NCBI RefSeq assembly: GCF_019175285.1
Contig: NC_056522.1
Location: 35,794,003-35,858,002 of the forward strand
Length of the DNA stretch: 64,000 bases
Reading direction: 5' to 3'
DNA from: Sceloporus undulatus
Taxonomy: Eukaryota; Chordata; Lepidosauria; Squamata; Phrynosomatidae
A program made the position numbers and the translations under genes. Shown piece after piece: positions 1-10,858 of the stretch (positions are counted from its first letter, which is position 1; every line of letters begins with the position of its first letter). Below the pieces are notes generated by a model. The model was given only the letters and a program-made list of their open reading frames with translations, did not search any database and was not told the DNA's origin.

Positions 1-1300
1 GAATCTACAAAAGGATTCTGAATTGGTTGATAGTATTAATAAAAGCAACTATGGGTTCAGGATGGCCCTGGGAAAAGTACATGGAGAAGTTTGGCTAGGA
101 TTGCAACAGAGGGTAGGCAGAAAGGCTGGTTTACTTCTTTAGTAAGCATTTCTATGCCAACTTTCTCCAAAAAGGGACTCAAGGCGGCTCACAATGTACT
201 TGGATGTTCACATGCCAAGGGAAGCCATTCCCTTTTTCCTGGGAACTTGACCTTTTATTGCTTCTGAAAGGTCATGGATCTCTCAAAACATGCTATATCC
301 AAATATCACATCTCTTCTTAAAAGAAAGTGAAATGTAGCCCATGGTCTATATGGTGTCCCACCCAATGTTCCCCCAGTACATATGTATGCAAAACATGTG
401 CTCTGCCACTGAATACTGATATTCAGAGGATCACTTTAGAAAATCAAAACTCCCAAGGACAAAAGGTGAAATTGGAAGTCTTTTAAATTTCTGCACAAGG
501 GAACTGTTAGGTCACAATCTATACTGAAATGAATGAGTTCCTTCATTTCAGAATTTTGGCCCTTGATTAGTAATATACACTCATGTTGCTTGCATAAATT
601 ATGTTTGTCACATTAAGCCATTAGTAAGTTTTTTTTAAAGTGCCCTGTAGAGTGCTGAGCTATAATTGTATTTGGATGATTAGATTCACAAACTGTGTTT
701 CCATCTGTTCAGTCAAACCTATGGGGAAATTCTGTCTGGCCTTTTCTTTAAAAAATATCAGCTTCCAAACACAAAGGTTATTTCAGGTGCATTGCTCCTC
801 CATATTGCTTTCTGCTCACTGACTGTGTATGCCTCTTGCTGTTTTAAAAGGATATATATGAATGTCAACAGAGGCTGTAGGACTTACAGAACACAAGTGA
901 GCAATGTTTTCTGAGAGTTAGAAAATGGAGAACACTGCACAATTACCATTTTCTTGATAAAGGGCTTGACTATTTGCCTTTTGAGCTAGCAGAACTGCCA
1001 GGTTAAATCTTCCTCTGACAGATGTTCTGAGTCTTCAGCAGTTGTATCAGAGGCCAGGAATGTAAACAGCAATTCACCTGTGTTGATCAAAAATCTCATC
1101 CAGTCAACCAGGCCAAGCAGAGAATGCATTGTAACATAAAGGTATTGTATTTGGGATTTCTCACTTTCTAGGCTGTTCAACTTCAAGAATGGTTAACAAG
1201 GGGGGGGGGGAGGGGAGGAAAAATGGTCCCAAACATATTCACAAAGCAGACATTTGCTAATCACTGCAGCCCTATACAAGAGAACCTTCCAGCTTGGACA
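1..1300. other. 3' flank of ANGEL2, no gene recognised
   Basis: AT-rich sequence with only short chance reading frames. There is a G-rich run at about 1201-1211. I see no exon with plausible splice sites here. It should lie between ANGEL2 and whatever gene follows it downstream. Confidence 0.5.
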
Positions 1301-1304
1301 AGCA

Positions 1305-1545
1305 GTGTAGTGTAACAGTTACAGTGTTGGACTAACACATAGATTTAGGTCTAAGTCCCCAATGACCAATATAACTCAGTTGGTGACCAGTTACTGTCTC
1401 TCAGCCTGATACAGGGTTGTCATGAGGATTAGCATAGGGAGGACTGAGAGGCTGGAATTTACCATGAATCATCATTCTGGGATGGCAAGAGGAGCAATCA
1501 CCTTGAGCATACTGGAGAAAAGGTGGGATATAAATGTAATTAATA
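1305..1545 (+). repeat. tRNA-derived SINE, old copy
   Basis: The head resembles a tRNA-type promoter region (GTGTAGTGTAACAG, then GTGTTGGACTA and a degraded B box). The body contains CTGTCTCTCAGCCTGA and GGGTTGTCATGAGGAT, and the end reads GGTGGGATATAAATGTAATT. This architecture is typical of squamate tRNA SINEs. The exact family name is not assigned. Confidence 0.6.
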
Positions 1546-1948
1546 AGGATAAACATTTTCACCACACTCAATTCCCACTTGCCCTTACAGTGCTTGAATA
1601 CAAAGCTGCCCAATGCCAAAGATAGATGGAGCACTAAGACATCTGGGGAGTACAATGCAAAACACTGCCAAGTTAAGATGTTAGAACACATGAGTTCAAG
1701 TGCATGCTGAAGTTAAAAGGGCCAGTCTTAACACATTTCACTGGGCTTCTGAGGCCATGAAATGTTGTGAAGATATATTACTACTAATCTCTTTGGAGGA
1801 ATATGGGAAAATAACCAAATAGCCATTCTGACCTCAATATGTTCCCAATATATTGAAAGATTATCTATAATGCTAAGAAGTCAAATAAAATTGATCATGG
1901 ATTATTTTAAAAAACAATGTATATCACTTCTGCAGGAAAAAAAATGTA

Positions 1949-1954
1949 TTTATT
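1949..1954 (-). other. Candidate ANGEL2 polyadenylation signal
   Basis: AATAAA on the minus strand, about 207 bases after the ANGEL2 stop codon. It is the first good signal downstream in an otherwise AT-rich 3' UTR. It is inferred from position only. Confidence 0.45.
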
Positions 1955-2160
1955 AAAAAAATACAGCACAAATACTTTCTGTTATTTTCTTTAAAAAAGG
2001 GATTCCAATGTAAAAGTACAATTTGTTTCCATATCTGAATGATGGTGATAATTTACAAAATACATATTTTTAAAAACCCACACAGCAGGCATGCTCTCTC
2101 CAGTTGTTTTGAATGTGTGTGGTGAGAGGATAAAAATGACCAGTCCTATTGACTTGGGTG

Positions 2161-2312
2161 TTATTCTTCCAGTCTGAACATAGCTAGGAGTGGGAGGTGA
2201 TCAGAAGAGTTGGTCTTGTTGGGAAGTCCATTGACTGCCCACAGATCTTGCTCAGATACCAGAGACAATCGACCAAGGAGAGTCAGACCTCCATCAAAAA
2301 CATATCCAGCTC
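2161..2312 (-). CDS. ANGEL2 last coding exon
   Basis: The acceptor TCTCTTACAG ends at 2313 and the stop codon TAA is at 2163-2161. It encodes GYVFDGGLTLLGRLSLVSEQ, then DLWAVNGLP and SSDHLPLLAMFRLEE. The SDH motif carries the catalytic Asp/His pair of the fold. Entry phase fits the single leftover base of the previous exon. Confidence 0.93.
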
Positions 2313-5300
2313 CTGTAAGAGATAGAAAAGGCTTTCAGGTGTGTGCGTGCGTGCAACATACAATATTGTGGACAATACTGGTGCGCTACATAGGCCAGAG
2401 ATGTGCAGCTGTGGCTCTCCAAGATGCTTTTTGGCTCATAATTCCCATCAACCCCAGCTATGTTAGCCAATAGTGAGGAATTATGGGCCTTTCCCTCCTT
2501 TAATGTAGGACATTTTTGTGAACATTCCTGAGATGCACATCTCTGGGCACACCTTTCATTAATACATGCATATCTCAGTCCATTTTGAGCTGCAGACTTG
2601 ATTGCTGAATTCTGAGATTTGCAGCTTTCCATATCAAAGTAGGTCCTACAATTCTTACAGGACTGACAGGTTTAAATTTTAACAACTTTGTGTAAGAATA
2701 CCTGCTAGAGTGACATATTTTCCCTCCTGCCTGAATGGAGATCTGCTTGAAGACAATTAGTAACATTCTAGCACCACCTGGAGCCTTTTGGAAGAATTAC
2801 TATTGCCAGATTGAATGGTTTAATTTTAATTTTCAAAAGAGTGCAGCCCAGACATCTTTTATTTGAAGCAACCAGATCACTTAAACTGTAACAAATTGAG
2901 CACTTAGGCTTCACAATGCTTTCCCTCCTCCAAAGGAAGAAACAGATCAGAATATAACTGAACCGGACAGGAAATATTGTTTTCTTACAGGTCCTTGCAT
3001 TGCCATGTATAACAACAGCCTGAACCACAGAAAGTAACAGGAGTAATCTCTGTGCAATGAACAACTTCACTGGCTCATTACCATGGATCCAGCTTATGTT
3101 AAATGCGTAAGAGTAGGTCAGGTTCATTTATTTTTTAATCCATCTGCAACCCTAGAACACAAACATGCAGGGAGCTGAGTCAGTTCACATAATAAAGGCT
3201 ATCAAGCAAGGAACACTGGTCAGATCAGGCTGCAAATATGTGTGGCTTGTAGTGGCAACAATCCATTAGCTGAGTGTTAAGGCATGTTACAATTAGCATG
3301 ACAGCTAGAGTGGAATTAGCTGTTTGTACAATCAATATGGAAAATCAAGGCAGAGTTGGTGTCTGGCTCTTTTTCTATTTTCCAAGCAGCTCCACTGTGG
3401 TGGATTATTGGTACTCATCTTGTTGACTGCAACAGAATGAAGAGAAACAGGCAGATGTTTGTTACAAATTCAATCACCTGATTCCTTAGTTCTGCTGTCT
3501 TTTGTTGCAGAATAGAAGATGTAATCCACAGTGACTGCGCTTCTGGAGTGGCAAGTTGTTACTTCTGGAATTCCACTTTCAGGAAAATAATGAGAGTAGA
3601 CTGAAGACAACTGGAAACTGTGGTGCAAGTCCGTGGGTAATCTAAATTGGGGCATAGTGTTTCAAGAGTATCAGTCTCTGCTGCAACACAAGATTACAAA
3701 TGAGGTATACAGTACTGGAGTTTCTGAAGGTTGATACATTTCCAGATAATTCTGTCCATTGCTGTGCTGTTCTATCTATATATAAATACAACATTCAAAG
3801 TTGAGAACAGTATGACTACAAAGGAGATTCTAATGTGCATGAGCCAGAAGTGATTAAAGGAGAATTTGTCATCAAAACAAGAATTTCTTCTTTTTCATAC
3901 AAGTTTCAGTGTGATTATACATTCAATTACTGCATCTATCTATCTATCTATCTAGAAATTTTAGACAAAAAATTGACCCCAAACTCCCCCCCTCCAAGTT
4001 GACTTTTCCACAGGTCAATGTAAGTATTGCACTTTAACTGTTATTAAAAAAGGAACCATTCCCTAGTGAAAGTGTAATCTGTACTGGAAGCACTGAGCAC
4101 TCTCTCATCTACTCAGCCTTTAGTGTGAGCACAAATGCTTATGCCTGCTGGAATTTTGTAAGTTCTTTGACATAGTTTACCTTTGCTTCACCCTTTATAT
4201 CCTTTGTTACATTCCTCTAAGTTTTACCCTCAACTTACCCAAGGGTCATATTAAAATCCATAATTTTGACCCCAAAACCTGCCCTCGACGTATACATGAG
4301 GTCAAATGATAGTCAAGTAGATACGATATATTCTGGTTAAACTAGTGTGGGGTTTGCACCTACCACTAAGTCGCAGTTTAGCATTTTTATGGACAAAGCT
4401 AGAATTTGAATGCTCTTCCTACTTTCTCCACCCCTAGCATAGTGAGAAGGAAATCAGAAGTATATTATGCCCGAACTAGGACAAACTCTAATTACGGTAA
4501 TTTCATCCATGGTCGACCATGTAAAGCCTCTCTATGTAAAGACTAAACTATGGTGTAGCTTAATTACACCCACATGTCAAATTACATTATATACTGTAAT
4601 TCATGCTTGTTTCATACAAGAACGTGTATGGCATTTAGTTATAGAACAAAATTATTTCTGAATTTTTCCTCCAACAAAACCCAAGTTTTCATGGACTGAA
4701 ATCTGCTGATAAGACAGCAAATAAACAATTATCAAAAATTACCTTTTTGCTACAACTATGACCTCCTCTGAATTTTTTGCAATTTCTTCTTCAATCTCTT
4801 CTTTCTCTTAAAAAAAAAGAGAGAGAAAAGCACAGTATTATAGGAAACTGTCTTATAATAGATCACTATTTGTCAATCTTTTCAAGTATTGGTCCAAAAC
4901 ACACTGCAGAAATAATCTAGTTTGAGATTGCTTCAACTGCCCTGGCTCAGTGCTAGGGAATCCTGGGTAGTTTATTGTGGCACAAGACCTCTCTGACAGA
5001 GAAGTCTAAATGTCTCACTAAACTCCATGTCCTGGAATTCCCTAGCATTGAGTCACAGCAGCTAAAGTGCTCTCAAACTTGATTATTTCTGCAGTGTGTT
5101 TTGGAACATTGTCTACAGTGAATGACAGGAAATATCTAGGGTCTCAGGTGGAGATCTTTCACATCACTTGTTGTCAAACTTAAAAACAGTAACAAAAAAA
5201 AAAAAAAAAAAAAAAAAAACAAAAAAAAAACCCCAAACCAAAAAACCTAAATATGCCAGGAATTGGGTCTACATTAAGAATGGGCAAAGTGCAGCCCTCC

Positions 5301-8300
5301 AGATGTTACTGAACTACAACTCCCATCCATCCTTGCCAGAACAGCTAATAGTAAGGTATGCTGGGAGCTGCAGTTCAGCAACATCTATAGAGCAACACTT
5401 TAAGCACTCTTGTTCTGCATCAGTAGTGTGGCACTGTTTTTAGTCTAAGAGGTGAATTCCATTCTCAAGGGCCTCAAAACAAAAAAGAGGAGTCTGAGAA
5501 CTTAAAGCTCTTACTGCCAATAACTACACGTTGTGAGTCATTTCAACCTTTTAGAAAAACATTTTAAAAGTTGAAAAACTACTAAATGATAGTGTGATGG
5601 TGAAGGGATGTAACATCTGGGGAAGGTGTGGAGTGGACTGGAACCCCTAAAAAGGCTGCATTTGGATGCAGAGACTGAAGTTGCCCAGCCTTGTTCTATA
5701 TGCTAAGGATGTGCTCTCCACAACCAAGGCCCCCTTCACCCTGCTGTGAAAGCCCCACAGCTGTTGATTATCTACTCAACCTCAAACCTGGCCATGAGTT
5801 GATCTGCAGCTGCTTGGCCACAACAACAGTGAACCATATTTTCTGTTGGTTCTACTGAACTCACACCAGTCCTACAAACATCTACATGTGTTCCCAATAC
5901 CTTTTTTATTTTTAGGTATGAGCTTCTATTAGCAAATACAATTATATGGTCAGCTATCAGCATGTATCAGCACAGAAATTTACCTTTTTCCTTTTCCCGT
6001 TGCTTCTCCTGCTCTTCATACACACAATCCTGAGAAATGCCAAGGCTTCGAGGCCAAATAGGGATAGTAAGTATCCTATTACCTCTTGGAGACCTTTCTT
6101 GGCCAGATACCTTTAAAAAAAAACAACAAAGCCAAACAACAACATATTTCTTGATGGCTTATATAGCTTTTTACAATCAAGTTTCACTCTTACATTCTGA
6201 GAAGGGGATCCATGTTGATTTTCATCTTAAGACTATCTATTTAGGCTGACAGCAATATGCTGAAATGGCTGGAAGGACATTTTTGATTCCTCTAATGCTT
6301 TGGTGGGCCAAAAGCAGTTTCTGGAAGTGAGGTGTTGAGCAACTGTAAACCATTTTTCATTACCAGAACAATGACACAAACCCCCACCATTTCAGATGCT
6401 CAACAGCATTTAAGGTAAAAAAACTAGCTCCTTGGAGTCAATTTTGGGTTGGGAAAATATGTATTATTCTCAAATGTATTATTTATAAATGCCAAGAGTA
6501 CTTTTTGGACATAAGCCCTATAGCAACCCAATTGTTTTACTTCTACTATTTAATTTTCAATTAAAGAACTTATATCCCATAATCACTTGGTTTTGGGATC
6601 TCTGGTGAGAGAAATGACCAATTTTTTTTAAAATCCAGGTGTGATCAACATGTGGCCATCCCAGCTGTTTTTGTACCTGCTGAAATTGATGGTATGTTAC
6701 TGAATTTTAGTGGCGCTTTACCAAATTAAACCGCATTTCCATGTTTTAAAAAAAGCTGCACAGGGGGACACATGGGTTGTTTTTGAGAATTGCACTCCTA
6801 GAAACCCATGGGAACCATGAGATAGCCTGTTCAAAAGCATTTGAGTAGAGTTTCCAAATAGATACCCCTGATACTACAATAACATAATAGAGATTGTGGG
6901 GCTGTTCAGGCTAGTGCCCCCCTCAGATTTGCAGCAGCCACACACCCCAATATATAAAGGGCCCTGATATATGTGTGTGTTGAGTTTCATCACATGAGTG
7001 GGGATTCTGACTGGACCAAGGTCTCCCTTTATGAAGAAAGCCTGTTGTCCAGATCTTGGAATTGTGTGGTCCTCAAGATCATGTTGAATTGCAACTCCCA
7101 GGAGTCCTAGTCAGCATAGCTAATGGTGAAAGATGGTAGGAACTGCAGCCCTGCAACCTCTGGGGGATCAAGTTCCTACATCTGCTATAAGCATATACAT
7201 CTGTATACAAAAAGAGCTTCTCTACATGGTGGTTGAATACACGGACAGCACTGGCATATAGTTGCTGTGTTTATTTGTGGTGGGCTACCCCATAAGGCCC
7301 CTTATATGCTCTTTCAAAGGATGGAATGCCCTCCCCAGCATGTTGCAATACAATGAGGCAAATCCTAAGGATGGCACCAACTTTTGTTCTCTTTTTTTGT
7401 TGCTGCAGCTAATCTTCTAGCATTGGACAACTCCTTGCATCTCATTTTATCACTGCATCCTATCACACCATTCTCTCATTAAGCTCAGGATGGCATCCAT
7501 AGGCTTAAATATGAACTGTGGTCTCCTTTATCCAACATTCTACCCACTACACCTTTGGCTTTCACATTTTTTCCCTCTAAATGAACAGTTACCACCTTGT
7601 CTTGTCTACTGTGAAACTCCTGAGCCTTTGATGTAGAGGCTTTGCACAAATGAGGGAGGTTCTGGGATATAAATGTAACAGACGCAGGCCACATGGCCTT
7701 GCTAATACCCTATAGTTATGAAGCATACTCCACATTGCAGAAGGGGAACAGCTATGGTCAATTCCTTCCAGGGGAGGCCATCTGACACTACCAATCAACT
7801 CATAACAGAACCTAAAAAAAAGCTTCCAAGGAACTCCAGGATTCTCCCAAACATAATTCTGAAGGTTCCTGTCATATACTCCACTGGTGTTGGACCAGTG
7901 ATTAATAGTATTGTATGCCAGGTGCACTGGGCACCAATTTTTTTTTTAAACTCCAGCTTTATATAGGGGTACCTACTTTCCCTATAGCCAGTCCTTCATA
8001 ATTCAGCTTTCCTTCCCTTAGGAAATTGTACAGTGGAGAGTGAGGGACGGAATTGAAGTCACCACAGATGACAAGGGGACAGAAATGCCCGTCTTCTCGA
8101 ATGGCTACATTGGTAATTTCTGCCAGTAGCATGGCTAGTTGGGTGAGCTTTATGTCCCCACGTCTTGGATTATAGAGGAGATGTGTGTTGGCCACACAAA
8201 TGGCAGTGGTGGTCTTGCAATAAAACCGAGGCTGCAAGAGCAAAACCAGGCCCACGTTATCTCTGTCTAAGAGTGGGATGTTGTGGCGGAAGAATTCTAC

Positions 8301-10805
8301 AGGATTTGATGAGAGGAGCTTGAACTTGGAGGTCTTGAAGCAAGTGGCGCAGCCATCTGGTTTTCTGCCAGTTCTCATTTTGTATTCACAATGATAGCCT
8401 GCAAAAAGGAGAATAAGGAAATGGGGATGGGTAGCATTTCATGTTGTTTTTCATTTTGCAATTATGAGAACAACAACTTTTGCAATGGAAAAATACAGTA
8501 CAACTGAAAAATTCAAAATGGACTGGCAGCATTTCATTTTCAAACTTTATAACCATTTACGACATATTAAATTAATTTACAATGATGTATTTATTTTAAC
8601 AATCTCCCAATGAAATAGGCTGGAAGATCAAGTTCTGTTTCTGTATGTGTGCACCACCAACTTATTTAGTTACCTATTTATACTGCATGAAGTTGAAGGC
8701 TTTCATGGCCGGCATCCATGTTTTTTTGGGTTATGTGGCCCTGTTCTAGAAGATTTTCTTCCTGACGTTTCGCCAGCATCTGTGGCTGGCATCTTCAGAG
8801 AATGTTTGCCTGGAAAAAGTGGGTCTCACACAGTATACATAGACCCACTTTTTCCAGACAAGCATTCTCTGAAGATGCCAGCCACAGATGCTGGCGAAAT
8901 GTCAGGAAGAAAATCTTCTAGAACAGGGCCACATAGCCCACCCCCCCCAAAAAAAACCCCATATTTATACTGCTCTTCTGCAAAACATTTGGGGATCTTA
9001 TTTTAAAAGGACAAAATATATTGATAACAGATAATAAATAACCTGTTACTTATTTCAAAGGTAGTTTTAAGAATGCATCCTTTAATTCTACATTTTATTT
9101 AGTTTTATTTTGCAGATGCATTTCCATCAGACTCCATGTAGAAGTCATCTGGAAGTCAGGAACCATAATACCATAGGCAAGTCGTTATCAAAGGAGTTGC
9201 TTAAGCACAGAGCCCTTAAAACGAAGGAATAATCACTGGGAGGCTATTCTGCACCTGATGAAATTGTTTCTGACAAAGTACAAATCATTAAAGTGCTTCA
9301 GGATCCTATTATGTTTGCTATCCTGGACAAAAACATCAGTTATACTAGAATTGGGGGTAAATGGCTAAAAGCAGCAAAGGCAAGGCAAGGTAAACTGGGA
9401 AGGTCTTGTCTATAAACTCCACTTGATATAATCAAATGAGTCAGTACATCCTCGATAAATACATACACATTTAGTCAGATCCTCTGTTTGGGCTAACATT
9501 TATTCTAAGCAATCTAAACAATGACATATATAACAAACGTGTTATACCTAAGGCTTCCAAACTTGGCTTGATCTGTGTTCCATATTGGTTTTCTTGTACC
9601 TCTTGTAAACAAAGTACCTGTGGAATGAGACAGGAAATGGAAACACCAGATCAACCCCCGTAGCATCTGAATGCCTCTTAAAATTACTACACTAACAATT
9701 TTGGAAAGAAACTGATTTGTGACTTTGAACAACATTGTTACAAAGGAAACATAATGCTACAACAGAAAAGTATTGCAAATCAGGCAACATTACACTTATA
9801 TATTATGCAGATAAATTAATGCACACAACATTTTCAACTCTTAATTAATTTCAATAAAGTCTTTCTAAGTGGCTGCTTATATCTCCCAGTGAAATCAATA
9901 AGACTTAATTACCTTTAAGCATAAATTTTATGCACGTTTTCTTGAACTTAATGCCCAAGACTCTAAATCCTACACAGTGTCTGTCAATGTGATGGATCTT
10001 TCTCTTTTCTCCTCTATGCAGCCATCTGTGCTGTAAAAACCTGCTCCAGAGGTCTCCCCATGTAAAGGATTACAGTGGGAGGGGGAATCCCCCTCCCAGT
10101 TCTGTCAGTGGAATGACACCTCTGGATCCAACCTGCTGTATTCAGTTTATTCTATTGCTTATATTACACTGAATTCAAAGAAATCCATCTCCAAGTAAAA
10201 CACATGGGATTAAAGCTTTAAGGGGAAAAGTCAAAGTCTATGTATAAATTGTGTGTTTTGAGAAATGATTAAACAAAGAGAAATAGATGGCATCATGTAT
10301 ATGTCATTACACTTTAAAAATGTAATGTGCAACTTACAGTCTGAAAAAGTTATATCCTGCTACACATGTACTGCTTTCATATTGATAGCTGGGGGCTTTC
10401 CACTTACATCTGCATCAAGCTGTTTGATCTCTGCAAGTATGTTGGGAAACCGATAGTTCCAAGTGAGTATGTGCCCTTGGCAGTGTTTATACAGATGCGA
10501 GTTGTCTTCTAACAAGTCCTGGGAAAGGATGTTGTATGACATCACAGTAAAATCAAACTTTTCCCATGGGTATTTATTATCCTGATTGACTTGCGTCTCC
10601 TCTTCGATGATCTTCATTTTTTCACTTTGCTGATAGAAGTATTCCCAGTGTCGTTTGATCAAATCTGATAAAACACAACAAATGGGGGTTTTCTTTCTTT
10701 CTTGCATTAATATTCCTGGCTTTTAAATAATTATTTATCTGTGTGAGTATGTAGGAAATAAGTAGGAACCTGCTCAGTTTGCACCAAGAGCTCTTCTCCA
10801 GTGCT

Positions 10806-10858
<53 letters not shown>

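Noticed and set aside
1401-3127. Short frames of 60-120 codons in the ANGEL2 3' region
   Set aside because: They are shadows or chance frames in repeats and introns, with no conserved sequence.
3641-3680. Alternative ANGEL2 acceptor TTGTGTTGCAG ending at 3681
   Set aside because: It looks stronger, but every frame from it meets a stop or leaves the conserved frame. The TTTAG at 3642 restores the exact human alignment.
10808-10856. GA run as a possible GAGA-type regulatory element
   Set aside because: It is an ordinary intronic microsatellite without promoter context.
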